NCBI RefSeq assembly: GCF_019134595.1
Contig: NZ_CP077770.1
Location: 1,322,001-1,386,000 of the forward strand
Length of the DNA stretch: 64,000 nt
Origin: Pseudoalteromonas shioyasakiensis
Lineage (GTDB): Bacteria > Pseudomonadota > Gammaproteobacteria > Enterobacterales > Alteromonadaceae
Reading direction: 5' to 3'
Positions 44,998-54,177 of the stretch are shown piece by piece. The notes below the pieces were generated by a model. The model was not told the DNA's origin. It searched no databases and saw nothing but the letters and a program-made list of their open reading frames with translations. Each line of letters begins with the position of its first letter. The stretch's first letter is position 1. The position numbers and the translations under genes are program-made.

Positions 44998-47343
44998 CTA
45001 GTTATGAAGGTTTCTGACTAATAACACATAGTTTTTTGTAGATGATCTGAAGTCTGATTTGATATCACCATCAGAGTTTATAGACAGAGACTTTATTGCC
45101 GTAGAGGTAAGATCAGGAGTCGAAGTCCAAAAACTTAAGTTATTGCTACTGTCATATGGAATAGCAGGGAATGCAGTTGTATTGACTGATGGTCTCGTTT
45201 TAGAGTGATCAAATATTGTTTTTAATTCATTTACATTCGGAAGTCGCCAATTGCTATGGCCAGCATATGTGTAATCAACTCCAGAATTTAATGAATCATG
45301 CCAGTAAATAGCAGTCATCTCGCCTTCACATGACAATGACTCCAAATCCCAATTTTGACCAACGGCGCAACGAGTCCACATAAGACCTGTATCTAAATCG
45401 GTGACACTTCCATCTTGGCTAATGATATACCTAGAATCTGTGTGTGTAGAACTAGTGTAAGAGTTTTTATTTACTTTTGAGCCTGATACGAGTCTTACAC
45501 GGCCTGAAGTCGTACGCACTAACTTAGCATCATTTGCTTTATATGAAGAACCAAAGTCAACTAACCATGCCTCAGTGTTGTCACTAGCAGATGGGGTAGC
45601 ACTCCAATAATGCCAATTAACGGTATTTGGAAAGTATGTTGTATCGATATATGTATTTCTTTTACCTTTATGCACAAGTTGGTTTAGCTCTTCATTAGAT
45701 GGTATGCTCCAATTTGTTTTCCCACATAAAGAATTGTTATTCGCGAAATCGACAAGAGCGTCCCAGTCTCCATAATATGTTCCTTCCTTGCTATCGTCGT
45801 TAAATCCTTTAGCCCCTTTACCGCCCCATCTATATGTATCCATATTATGCTGAGTGCCGCCATCTGTAGTTTTAACTTCCCACACTAATCCTGTATGGTT
45901 ATCTCTAACACAAGTCCAGCTACTTTGATTCGCGCTAAGCTCATTACCATCTGAGTCTAATTTAGTATAATCAAATCCAGCATCACCAGCCCCAATTTTT
46001 AATAACTCAGTATCTGCATCGCGGCCTTGTTCACAGTCATGTACTTTATTTTCTGTTACCACACACTCTGAATCATTAGCCGTTTGCGTCGCGCTAACTT
46101 TTACACCTGTGTCATTTACGAAATGATTAATTTTAACAACATCAATATCAACTGAGTCCGAACTCGTAAGACCCATGTCATCAGTTACAGTTAGTTCAAA
46201 TGTAATTTTTTCATCGTCATTAAAGTTAGCTGTAAAGGTTGGAGCTATATTGCTGGCACTTGATAGCACAACAGTTGAACCTACGGATTGCGTCCAATTG
46301 TATTCAACAATTTGTCCATCATCCATACTTGCTGTCGCATCGAGTGATACTTCAACTCCTGTTTCAACGATTTGATATTCAGCAGCAACAGCAATTGGGT
46401 GTTTATTAATGTATACATTTACAGTATCAGAGTGAGATGCACCTTCGTCATCAGAAACAGTAAGCTCAAACTCAAGTGTTTCACCTTCTAGTTCACTGCT
46501 TGGTGTAAAAGATAAGAGCTCTGAATTTGAATTCTCTAGAGTTAAATCAGATTCAGTTAAGAGATTCCAAGAGTAGCTTACTATACTTCCATCTTCGTCG
46601 AAGCTATCTGAACCAGATAGTGTTGTTTGAACATTGGGATTGACAGTGACGTCATCTCCAGCAGCAGATGTTGGAGAAATATTAACTGGTAAAACATCTA
46701 AAGAGACGGTTTCTGTTGTTATTGCTCCTTCGTTGTCAGTTGCGCTGACTGCAAAGGTCAAGGTTTCTTTCTCTGTTACTGTTGGAGTGATGATTGTTAT
46801 TTCTGAAGCCGTATTGTCATCTATCTCTACATTCAAACCTGATAATTGCTCCCAAAACATTGAGGTAACTTCCCCATCAACATCATTGGCATTAGCTGAC
46901 AATTTAACTTCTGTTTGCTCATTCACAGCTGCAATAGAATTAAGTGAAATAGAAGGAGATTCGTTTACAGGTTCAATCGTTAAGGTTACAGATGATTTTG
47001 CAGTAGCCCCATCATTGTCTGTAACAGTCACTTCAAAACTCATAGTTGTGCTAGATGTAACGGTAGGTGCTGTGAATGATAGGGTCTCACTACTTTTGGC
47101 ACTTAAAGCTAAATCATCTCCAGCTGTTTGTGACCAAGCATAGCTAGTAATTGAACCATCAGAGTCTGTAGCATCCGCTGTTATTGATACGATAGATTGT
47201 TCTAAGTAGCTTCCTTCACTTTGAAGTGTGACTGTCGGTGCTTTATTAACAATGGGTTTTTTATTTTCAGGCTCTGAGCTTCCCCCTCCGCCACATGCTG
47301 TTAATGTTGCAGACACAAAAGTTGCAATAGCTAGCTTTTTCAT
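44998..47343 (-). CDS. PKD-repeat lipoprotein with C-terminal DUF1566 domains
   Basis: A 781-aa surface-type lipoprotein. The lipobox LTAC (Cys17) is followed by GGGGSSEPEN. Then come four PKD/Ig-like units of about 90 residues (about 37-125, 128-220, 224-312, 316-405), each with the pattern ...D(S/T)DGxIxSYxW and a ...LTFxxP...xFELTVTDxxG strand. The last 350 residues hold two DUF1566 modules (TGLVWEVKTTDGGTQ..., DLDTGLMWTRCAVGQNWD; both with NW(R/S)IPxxNEL), a C-type-lectin-like fold. A SD (GGAGAT) precedes the ATG. Adhesion or ligand binding at the surface is plausible. Confidence 0.85.
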   Translation of the reverse strand: MKKLAIATFVSATLTACGGGGSSEPENKKPIVNKAPTVTLQSEGSYLEQSIVSITADATDSDGSITSYAWSQTAGDDLALSAKSSETLSFTAPTVTSSTTMSFEVTVTDNDGATAKSSVTLTIEPVNESPSISLNSIAAVNEQTEVKLSANANDVDGEVTSMFWEQLSGLNVEIDDNTASEITIITPTVTEKETLTFAVSATDNEGAITTETVSLDVLPVNISPTSAAGDDVTVNPNVQTTLSGSDSFDEDGSIVSYSWNLLTESDLTLENSNSELLSFTPSSELEGETLEFELTVSDDEGASHSDTVNVYINKHPIAVAAEYQIVETGVEVSLDATASMDDGQIVEYNWTQSVGSTVVLSSASNIAPTFTANFNDDEKITFELTVTDDMGLTSSDSVDIDVVKINHFVNDTGVKVSATQTANDSECVVTENKVHDCEQGRDADTELLKIGAGDAGFDYTKLDSDGNELSANQSSWTCVRDNHTGLVWEVKTTDGGTQHNMDTYRWGGKGAKGFNDDSKEGTYYGDWDALVDFANNNSLCGKTNWSIPSNEELNQLVHKGKRNTYIDTTYFPNTVNWHYWSATPSASDNTEAWLVDFGSSYKANDAKLVRTTSGRVRLVSGSKVNKNSYTSSTHTDSRYIISQDGSVTDLDTGLMWTRCAVGQNWDLESLSCEGEMTAIYWHDSLNSGVDYTYAGHSNWRLPNVNELKTIFDHSKTRPSVNTTAFPAIPYDSSNNLSFWTSTPDLTSTAIKSLSINSDGDIKSDFRSSTKNYVLLVRNLHN

Positions 47344-47677
47344 TGTTTAGGTATCTCCATTTTTATTTTTTAATTGTTTTTTAAGTTCTTCCTTATTTGG
47401 AAATTGGATTATATACAAGTTAAATTTCAAATAAACTGTTGTATTTCAAATATTTACAATTGTTTTTAGGTACAGGTTCGTTATTTGTTTTTTTATGTGA
47501 TGAAATTTCATAAGTAGACTAGATCGTTTTTAGTGAGAATCTTCTAAACCCACTAAAGAAATTCGAATCAAAGATAAAAAGGTTGTCAAACCAATACAAT
47601 ACCGCTACAATCCGCAACATCACTAGCTTTGCTGGCGATAGAAAAGTATTCTAAGATTTATGTCTTATGGCAAAATC
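47344..47677. other. Divergent intergenic region upstream of ssrA
   Basis: 334 bp, AT-rich at its left end (upstream of the PKD lipoprotein gene). At the right end it holds the ssrA promoter listed separately and about 60 nt of precursor leader. Nothing else is recognised. Confidence 0.55.
47583..47611 (+). promoter_or_regulatory. ssrA sigma70 promoter
   Basis: TTGTCA at 47583-47588 and TACAAT at 47606-47611, spaced exactly 17 bp. Transcription would begin about 60 nt before the mature tmRNA end, leaving a leader removed by processing. Confidence 0.8.
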
Positions 47678-48036
47678 GGGGCTGATTAGGATTCGACGGA
47701 ATTCAAGACGCCCGAGGTGCATGTCGAGGTGCGGTTGGCCTCGTAAAAAAGCCGCAATTTAAAGTAATCGCAAACGACGATAACTACGCTCTAGCGGCAT
47801 AATAGCCCGCTAGCACTTCTCCGGTGTATGTCTGTGGACCCGGTTCTGAAGTGTCACCCTACACGGACTCGCTACGGAAACCCTGGCCGGGGTTGAAGGG
47901 CTAAAACTAAGCGGCCTCGCCTTTGCAGATCGTGTTCGTCCGAGCTGTATAAGGTTAACTAAAAGACGATACTAAGCATGTAGTACCAAAGGTCGAGGCT
48001 TTTCGGACGGGGGTTCAAATCCCCCCAGCTCCACCA
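47678..48036 (+). ncRNA. ssrA: tmRNA (ssrA)
   Basis: Transfer-messenger RNA of 359 nt that rescues stalled ribosomes. The 5' end GGGGCTGATTAGGATTCGACGG pairs with the 3' CCCCCAGCTCCACCA acceptor side, forming the tRNA-like domain (T arm GGGGG-TTCAAAT-CCCCC). The coding part at 47770-47802 gives the tag ANDDNYALAA with TAA stop. A terminator (48043-48072) follows. Confidence 0.97.
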
Positions 48037-48042
48037 AATATG

Positions 48043-48072
48043 AAAAAGGCTGCTCTCAGAGCGGCCTTTTTT
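48043..48072 (+). terminator. Terminator of ssrA
   Basis: AAAAAGGCTGCTC...GAGCGGCCTTTTTT hairpin with one G-T wobble, followed by T residues. It can also stop the convergent accessory operon. Confidence 0.88.
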
Positions 48073-48108
48073 ATTGCGCAATTTTCAATGCATCAATTTT
48101 ACTTTGCC

Positions 48109-48573
48109 TTATGCAATTATTAAATCTTTATTAGAAGCCGCTTTTGCTCTGTCAAAATTCCAATTTTTTCTAGCAGCATTTATTACGACTCTAATTACAA
48201 ACTTTATTGCTACATATTCAGCAGCTTCGGGAATGTAAGGAATATTTATTTTTTCGTTTGCTAAAATAGATAACCTATTAATCAGTCGTGTGGCTTCTTC
48301 ATCTTCAATGCCATTTTCTGAGCTTCTGACTAAATCGTAAATTTCATTTGGCAGGTTGTCATATAAAAATGTATCAACCCTTAAAATGACTTTAATCAGT
48401 ATTTTTTCTTCCCTTGTTTCGCTAATTAATGGAATATTTACTTTATCATTCAATTTGCTTGCTAAGTCTTTGACTTCAGCTTCTGTAAGTTTGTTTCGTG
48501 CTTTTGGTGGAGCGTAATATTCTTCTAAGAGATTCACAAATTGCGCTTCGGTTAAATCTTCTATAGTTGGCAT
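48109..48573 (-). CDS. Hypothetical 154-aa protein with internal duplication
   Basis: No family recognised. It appears to have two similar halves: LASKLNDKVNIPLISETREEKILIKVILRV (about 40-70) and LANEKINIPYIPEAAEYVAIKFVIRVV (about 105-133), each a short helix, then a NIPxI turn and a helical hydrophobic segment. No signal peptide. A good SD (AAGGAAC) precedes its ATG. It is the last gene of the accessory operon; its size and place would suit a partner or immunity protein, but this is a guess. Confidence 0.62.
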   Translation of the reverse strand: MPTIEDLTEAQFVNLLEEYYAPPKARNKLTEAEVKDLASKLNDKVNIPLISETREEKILIKVILRVDTFLYDNLPNEIYDLVRSSENGIEDEEATRLINRLSILANEKINIPYIPEAAEYVAIKFVIRVVINAARKNWNFDRAKAASNKDLIIA

Positions 48574-48610
48574 AATGTGTTCCTTCTATTCATTCATGTT
48601 CCCAGTAATG

Positions 48611-49195
48611 CTAAAAGTCAAAGCAATTTAGCATTGCTTGTAAGTCAGTATTGCGATGGTAAGTCATTAGATACAGTTGTTTGAAAAGTACATCTTTGTG
48701 ACTAGAAATGTATTCTTCAAAATTTTCGTCAACACTATTACCGCGAAGTCTTTCCAGTAACTTGGTGATTTTTATTACATCTTCATGCCTATTCTTGAAA
48801 AGTGTGCAATCGAGGGGGATCAGCCCTTTGCCAGTATCTCTGTAATTATCAACCCCAAAAACTAAACTGATAGCAATCGAAATATCATCTTTTATTCTAG
48901 GGTCGTATCTTCTAATTTCGTAACCTTGTGAAGTTTGGAGGACTAAACCATCCGCCACTAATTCAGAGATTGCCGCCAAGTATCCATCAGTTATGACTTG
49001 CTCAAGCTTCATTGGGGTCGCAGTGTTGCTCAACTGTTTTAATATTACTAATTTAGTTTCTTCAAGTGATTGCCTTGAAAGCTCGCTATTTAGCGTCCAT
49101 AAGACAGCCACTATGGCGATTAAACTAACCCAGTTAGGCAAATTTTCTGGCTGTAATATTTTTCTAATGTAGCTTTGCATAGTCAAAACTCTCAC
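48611..49195 (-). CDS. Hypothetical membrane-anchored protein, accessory operon
   Basis: A 194-aa protein with one N-terminal membrane segment (LPNWVSLIAIVAVLWTLNS, about residues 20-38), so a cytoplasmic or periplasmic body is tethered. No known domain. The GTG at 49195 overlaps the stop of the DUF2235 gene (GTGA, 4 bp); an ATG five codons later is an alternative start. The tight overlap indicates coupled translation with the hydrolase. A membrane immunity or regulatory subunit is conceivable, unproven. Confidence 0.65.
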   Translation of the reverse strand: MRVLTMQSYIRKILQPENLPNWVSLIAIVAVLWTLNSELSRQSLEETKLVILKQLSNTATPMKLEQVITDGYLAAISELVADGLVLQTSQGYEIRRYDPRIKDDISIAISLVFGVDNYRDTGKGLIPLDCTLFKNRHEDVIKITKLLERLRGNSVDENFEEYISSHKDVLFKQLYLMTYHRNTDLQAMLNCFDF

Positions 49196-50469
49196 TGGAT
49201 TCTTTTAACGTTAATAGTTATAAAACCAACGTTATTGGCCATTCTTGACTTAATGTCGTTAGCAAAAAAAGTAAGCTCACCATCTTTACTGGCTTTAAAC
49301 TCGCCATTGCAGCCTATTGCTTTTGCTTGATTATCATCTCGTCCAACAGAACAGCATAAAGTAAACCAGTCAGCTGATTTAACTCGCTTTAACCTGCGAG
49401 AAAGCTTGATTGTTAGTTCCACTAAACCAAGCTGGACAGTGTCGGTATTCCAACCATCTGCATTGCATTTAATACTGCCATCGCTCCATACATCGTCTGC
49501 TTGAGTGGTAATTAAATAGACTTCACCTGTTTCTACTAAAATACCTGAGTGGTTAAATAGTTTTGCAGAATCAACTTCTATCTCAATTGATTCACCAACC
49601 TCCAATGCAAACCATACAGGTCTTGGGTTATTGCAGTAAGCTTTAACTCCGAAGCCGTTTATTGGCCCATTTTTAAAGGCAAAAAATACATTGTGCGAGA
49701 CATTTGCTAAAGACTTAGGGCGGTAATCCTTGTCGAATGCAATTCGTTCGGTAATTGAGTTATGAATAACTGGTTTATGCTTACTCGATAGCTTATCTTT
49801 ATCTATTACACAACAGACGCGATCCTCAAGAGTGAGCCAGTCAACAATTGGCCAGCGATCTTGTTGATGATTTTTACCGAGAGCAGTAGCTTCTCTTTGG
49901 AGATCATCAAGTCCAATCATGTTTTTTAACCTTAATGGTAACGCCTTTTGAAGCGCTTTCTCTGAAGGCATTTTTAATTCAGGATCTAGCAAGTCAAACA
50001 TTTTAACTTGGTATGCAATCCAATTGATAAGATAAGAAAGCGTTAAATCTGATAGGCCATCACGATAATAACCTCCACCGACATCACTATGTGCACCTGC
50101 AAACCATAACTCAGTGATTCTGCTTTCTTCATAGTTCATTAGTGTTGGTTGAAATGCTTTACGTTTATCATCTAAGCTGATGAGGTGAGTAGCTTGTTTA
50201 ATTATTTTTGAAATCGTATGCCCATCTTCGAAAACAACATCATAGTCAGGGCGTTCTGCTTTACTTAAGTTAGGCAAACCAATACTAGCCACGGTATCAA
50301 ATGCTGCTAAATAAATAAAAGGTGTTGTTTGTTTATTTAATAAGGGTGATTCTTCAATAATTTTTGAGCAAAAACGGCGGGCTAAGGCTGCTCCTCTTGA
50401 AAAACCAGTAACAATAACTTGATCGCCTTTTTGATAAACTCGATTAAAGTCCTTAATCGCTTTTATCAA
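49192..50469 (-). CDS. DUF2235 hydrolase, C-terminal part (catalytic, with lectin-like tail)
   Basis: This frame encodes the core of a DUF2235 alpha/beta-hydrolase (Tle1-like family): nucleophile elbow GFSRGAALARR, the Asp in LAAFDTVASIG and the His in FAGAHSDVGGGY, so the Ser-Asp-His triad is complete. The last 150 residues are beta-rich and resemble a LecA/PA-IL-like galactose-binding domain (GEVYLI, GELTFFANDIKSRMANNVGFITINV); this is tentative. The frame lacks the family N-terminus, which is in the overlapping frame 50466-50750. The only separate start would be TTG 50469 with a poor SD. In family context this is the second half of one protein. Confidence 0.85.
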   Translation of the reverse strand: MIKAIKDFNRVYQKGDQVIVTGFSRGAALARRFCSKIIEESPLLNKQTTPFIYLAAFDTVASIGLPNLSKAERPDYDVVFEDGHTISKIIKQATHLISLDDKRKAFQPTLMNYEESRITELWFAGAHSDVGGGYYRDGLSDLTLSYLINWIAYQVKMFDLLDPELKMPSEKALQKALPLRLKNMIGLDDLQREATALGKNHQQDRWPIVDWLTLEDRVCCVIDKDKLSSKHKPVIHNSITERIAFDKDYRPKSLANVSHNVFFAFKNGPINGFGVKAYCNNPRPVWFALEVGESIEIEVDSAKLFNHSGILVETGEVYLITTQADDVWSDGSIKCNADGWNTDTVQLGLVELTIKLSRRLKRVKSADWFTLCCSVGRDDNQAKAIGCNGEFKASKDGELTFFANDIKSRMANNVGFITINVKRIQ

Positions 50470-50750
50470 AATTGTTCCGACGTCTTTTTTTCAGGAGATA
50501 TCCCCTGATTAATTAATCGAGACCACCAGTTGCCATATGTTCCAACACCTTGGTAATAAAAGCAGTTATCGACATTACTGTGTGTTGATAGGCCTTTATT
50601 CTCATCATCATGAAGATTACCACCTGCCATAAAATGAAACTTCAAAATGTTGGTAATATTATCGTCTTCTTTTTTGCCTTTTTTGACGATTTGTAGGGCG
50701 TCTTCTGGCTCGTTACCTGTGCCATCAAAGTTAAAAATATGAAGTGCCAT
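50466..50750 (-). CDS. DUF2235 hydrolase, N-terminal part (frame 0)
   Basis: A 94-codon frame beginning at ATG 50750 with a very strong SD (AGGAGGAG). It carries the DUF2235 N-terminal signature FNFDGTGNEPED and a GVGTYGNWW stretch, the first beta strand of the hydrolase fold. It stops at TGA 50466-50468 only five codons after the heptamer at 50490-50484. A -1 shift there continues directly into the frame at 49192, giving a product of about 519 aa. By itself the short product lacks the catalytic residues. Confidence 0.82.
   Translation of the reverse strand: MALHIFNFDGTGNEPEDALQIVKKGKKEDDNITNILKFHFMAGGNLHDDENKGLSTHSNVDNCFYYQGVGTYGNWWSRLINQGISPEKKTSEQF
50484..50506 (-). promoter_or_regulatory. 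Candidate programmed -1 frameshift site
   Basis: On the minus strand: AGGGGA (50506-50501), exactly 10 nt, then the heptamer A AAA AAG (50490-50484) in the zero frame (codons GAA AAA AAG). This matches the E. coli dnaX layout (SD-like AGGGAG 10 nt before A AAA AAG). An imperfect 7-bp hairpin (CGATTAA...TTAATCG) lies about 24 nt downstream. A sequencing or assembly error in the A7 run is the alternative. Confidence 0.6.
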
Positions 50751-51006
50751 AACTCCTCCTTGAGTAAATGAAACTAGCTAACAGCTTCGATACTTCATGA
50801 ATAGCTATGGGTTGTATATTCAATTGGAAGTTTAGAATTAACGACCCTTAATGTAACTCAGAAATTTCTTATTATGTTTTTTAGGTATCTAATTCGCTGA
50901 AAAATGGACTTTTATTTTTGTTTCATTATAAGGTTGATAAGAGGTGAGGGCATTGGTTAAACCCCTCCAAACTTTGAAGGGGAGGTGGATTTCTAATTTC
51001 TCTAGT

Positions 51007-51723
51007 TCAAACAACCAACTGAACGGCATCAATAATCGGTTTGTTTTCTATATCAATGGTGTCGATGATGTGTTTGTGTAGGCGCTTTTTGTGCTCTGCG
51101 AAAATCGCGCGTTTTTTATCGAACTGGCTGGCAAATTCGAGGGCGGTATTAAATAAAGCTTCGCTGTTTGGGCAAGATTGTTCAATTACATGATCTGTGG
51201 CAAGTTCGCCTGCTGTAACGCGACGGCCTGTTAGCATCATCTCGTTAAAACGATAGTCTGGAATGGCTTTTTTAATGAAAGCGAGCATGCCCGGTAAAAA
51301 TGGGATTGATAAATCAACTTCTGGGAAGCAGAAGAAACCACGGTCGCTTTGCATAAACCTAAAATCGCAAGCGCACGATAAAATTGCGCCATTACCAAAA
51401 GCGTGGCCATTAATTGCTGCAATGACTGGCATTGGGAAGAGTAATAGGCGTTTAAATACCGCATCCATCGAGTGCATAAAGCCACTTACTTCTGCAAATT
51501 TTTGTGCTTTTAATGCGGGCATAAGCCAATCGGTATCTATGCCCAAGCTCCATGATTTTTCGCTGCTTGAAGTGATCACCAGTGCTTTGTGTTCAGGGTT
51601 ACGTTCGATTTCGTCAAGGCAATTTAAAAAAGCCTCTGCAAAAGCAGGGTTATGGCGATTTTCAGCTGTTGTCATAGTTAAGATAGCAACAGATCCTTGT
51701 GTACTTACATTCATCAGTGTCAT
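51007..51723 (-). CDS. Enoyl-CoA hydratase/isomerase family protein
   Basis: A 238-aa crotonase-fold protein. The CoA-binding/oxyanion loops are ALVITSSSEKSWSLGIDTDW and AINGHAFGNGAILSCACDFRFM. Residue use at the catalytic positions does not show the two Glu of classical hydratases clearly (VDLSIPFLPGM...), so it may be an isomerase (ECI1-like) or another crotonase. It probably acts in fatty-acid or amino-acid degradation. Transcribed alone. Confidence 0.85.
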   Translation of the reverse strand: MTLMNVSTQGSVAILTMTTAENRHNPAFAEAFLNCLDEIERNPEHKALVITSSSEKSWSLGIDTDWLMPALKAQKFAEVSGFMHSMDAVFKRLLLFPMPVIAAINGHAFGNGAILSCACDFRFMQSDRGFFCFPEVDLSIPFLPGMLAFIKKAIPDYRFNEMMLTGRRVTAGELATDHVIEQSCPNSEALFNTALEFASQFDKKRAIFAEHKKRLHKHIIDTIDIENKPIIDAVQLVV

Positions 51724-51928
51724 GCTGTGCCTTCAAATTTATTGTGTTGTGGGCATAGTTATAACCCATAGGTTTAACAAAATAAACCACAAGTCTGACC
51801 AGTTGTGAATTTAGGCTCACTTCTCTTTTGGTTGATATGGTCTTTTAGTCGAAAGGGTTTTTCAAATAGTCGCTAATAGTGGTGAGTCATGATAGCGTTA
51901 GCTCAAACACACTATTTAAAGCGTAACA

Positions 51929-52702
51929 ATGGATTTGATCAGTTGGCAGTTTTTGGGTGGAGATTTATTAAGTCCGATCAGCACAATCATGCTCATTGTG
52001 GTTGCGGGCTTTACTTCAATGATTTCAGCAGCTTTTGGTGCGGGCGGCGGCTTAATGCTGCTAGTGATCATGGCATCCATGCTTCCTATGAGTGTGGTTA
52101 TCCCTGTCCATGGGTTAGTGCAGTTAGGCTCTAATGCAAACCGCTTTTTATTTACGTTTAAACATATTGATGGCGCTATGTTTGTGTACTTCTCTTTAGG
52201 GGGAGTCATAGGAGCGCTGGTTGCCTCAACGATTGTCACATCAATTCCCCTTGAATTAATGAAAATAGTGGTCGCTGCCTTTGTACTTTATTTACTTTGG
52301 GGTGTGACGCCAAAGCTTAGAGAAACCTCAAAGTTATGGCGCGTTCTCGCTGGGCTTTGGACCACGTTTATCTCGATGTTTGTAGGGGCAAGCGGGCCTT
52401 TGGTTGGCAGCTGCTTATATGTAAATAATTATAATAAGCTTAAATTTACCGCCACTTTTTCAAGCTGCATGACAGTGCAACATACCTTAAAAGCGATTTT
52501 ATATGGGGCTGTGGGCTTTGCATTTTGGCAGTGGTTGCCATTGGTTATGCTCATGATATTGAGCGGCGCCTTAGGCACTTGGCTTGGCCTTAAGTTATTG
52601 CATCGCATTTCGTCAGATAAATTTAAAAAGATTTTTCGTCTAGTGTTAACGGTGCTTTCCCTGCAACTTGCGTGGCAGGGGATCATGGCATTTAGTATTT
52701 AA
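51929..52702 (+). CDS. TSUP family permease (TauE/SafE-like)
   Basis: A 257-aa integral membrane protein with about seven to eight TM segments in two repeats, typical of TSUP (sulfite/organic-acid exporters): [22 protein letters not shown] and [15 protein letters not shown]. The substrate is unknown. The last 11 bp overlap the stop end of the convergent chemoreceptor gene. An adjacent ORF at 51889 is a shadow of its start. Confidence 0.87.
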   Translation: MDLISWQFLGGDLLSPISTIMLIVVAGFTSMISAAFGAGGGLMLLVIMASMLPMSVVIPVHGLVQLGSNANRFLFTFKHIDGAMFVYFSLGGVIGALVASTIVTSIPLELMKIVVAAFVLYLLWGVTPKLRETSKLWRVLAGLWTTFISMFVGASGPLVGSCLYVNNYNKLKFTATFSSCMTVQHTLKAILYGAVGFAFWQWLPLVMLMILSGALGTWLGLKLLHRISSDKFKKIFRLVLTVLSLQLAWQGIMAFSI

Positions 52703-54170
52703 ACAAACCCAGTTTGGCAACGATGCCGCGTTCTAATTCATTGAGTTGGCCTATGGTGTCATCGAGGTGCTGAGCTTCTTGCGATAGGCTCTTAGCGCCT
52801 TGGTTAATAAGCTGCATGGTATTTAAGATATCAGCAGTAACACTGGTTTGCTCTTCAGAACTTGCCGCCACGCTCTCGTTCATTTGATTAATGGTATTGA
52901 TTTGTTTAGCAATATCTTTAAACACCGCTTGGCTTTTTTGATTCGCTTGGCTCACTTTATCGCTTAGTGACTTACTTTGCTCCGTTGCGGTTACACAATC
53001 AGAGGTATTATTGTGTAAAGATACAATAATCGACTCAATCTCAGACGTTGAATCATAGGTTTTACTAGCAAGCGCTCTTACTTCATCGGCTACCACAGCA
53101 AAGCCACGACCAGATTCACCAGCACGAGCCGCTTCAATAGCAGCATTTAGAGCCAGTAAATTGGTTTGCTCGGCAATACTTTTTATAACATCGAGCACTT
53201 GGCTGATTTCGTTACTGCTGGCATTTAATTGTTTAACTACGTTTGATGTATGGTCGAGTTGTACAGCTAATTCGTCAACCATGTTGCCATTGGCATTCAT
53301 ATTTTGTTCGCCTTGTTGGCATAAGCGATGAACGTCGGTGGTTTGCTGCGCAGTTTGATTAGCTCCTTGAGCAATCTCTTTGGTTGCTTCACTTAACTGA
53401 CTAAGCGCATTGGTTGCTGAATCTGTACGGTTATATTCAAGCTCGGCTTCGTTTTTAGAGCGCACTGAGGCTTCGTTTACTGTGCTGGCTATCATTTCAA
53501 GCTCACTGGCTGTGCTGCCTAGCTCTGTAATTATTTCTTGCACTTGCGCTATAAATCGATTGAAACCATCAACCAAATAGCCAATTTCATCATTAGATTG
53601 ATAGCTAATACGTTTTGTAAGGTCGCCTTCACCTTTGACAATTTCATCAACAAGGTTATTTACGCTATCGATTGGTTTTATCACTAACAGTCGCACGATA
53701 TAAATAATCACCGCACCCAAGGCGATAAAAGAGACCAGCAAGGTAATAAACATGGTGCGTGTCGACTCAGCAATGGTGCTATGCAGTGCTTTTTGTGAGT
53801 AACCAATTTTTATGTGACCAATTAAATTATCTAAATAGTGCAAATCAATAGTTTTGCTAACCGATGCGCTATTGCTTTGTTTTGTAATAGCGGCCAGTGG
53901 CTTATTGCGATGATCTGTCACTGAAATGCTATGTACATGTTTGTTTTGCGAAAAGGCTTTAATAATCTGATTGATTAACGGCTCATCATAAGAGAATACA
54001 GGCTCGGCTAAAATAACCTGCATTTGCTCATTAAGAGCTGTGATGTCGTCTTGCCATTGTTGTGTTTGACTCGACTTTGCGAGCAGATAGTTTGCGCTGA
54101 CCACGAAGATCACGCTCAGTAAAAGGCACAAAGACAGTGCCAAGGTCATTTTATATTTTAATGATTTCAT
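52692..54170 (-). CDS. Methyl-accepting chemotaxis protein (binding-protein coupled)
   Basis: A 492-aa receptor with TM1 at about 7-30, a modest periplasmic domain (about 100 residues), TM2 at about 132-155, HAMP ([27 protein letters not shown]), and the conserved tip [21 protein letters not shown], then [18 protein letters not shown]. It starts 7 bp after the stop of the periplasmic binding protein gene, so both are one operon. This suggests that the binding protein presents its ligand to this receptor or sets its sensing range. Confidence 0.92.
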   Translation of the reverse strand: MKSLKYKMTLALSLCLLLSVIFVVSANYLLAKSSQTQQWQDDITALNEQMQVILAEPVFSYDEPLINQIIKAFSQNKHVHSISVTDHRNKPLAAITKQSNSASVSKTIDLHYLDNLIGHIKIGYSQKALHSTIAESTRTMFITLLVSFIALGAVIIYIVRLLVIKPIDSVNNLVDEIVKGEGDLTKRISYQSNDEIGYLVDGFNRFIAQVQEIITELGSTASELEMIASTVNEASVRSKNEAELEYNRTDSATNALSQLSEATKEIAQGANQTAQQTTDVHRLCQQGEQNMNANGNMVDELAVQLDHTSNVVKQLNASSNEISQVLDVIKSIAEQTNLLALNAAIEAARAGESGRGFAVVADEVRALASKTYDSTSEIESIIVSLHNNTSDCVTATEQSKSLSDKVSQANQKSQAVFKDIAKQINTINQMNESVAASSEEQTSVTADILNTMQLINQGAKSLSQEAQHLDDTIGQLNELERGIVAKLGLFKY

Positions 54171-54177
54171 TGTGCGC

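Noticed and set aside
46634..47143. 169-codon open frame on the plus strand
   Set aside because: It lies antisense to the PKD lipoprotein gene, whose repeats create long open antisense frames; no family motif and no SD.
48006..48036. ssrA 3' end as attachment site with a second copy
   Set aside because: I looked for a repeat of the CCCCCCAGCTCCACCA end up to 51000 and did not see one, so a recent tmRNA-targeted integration is not supported within this window.
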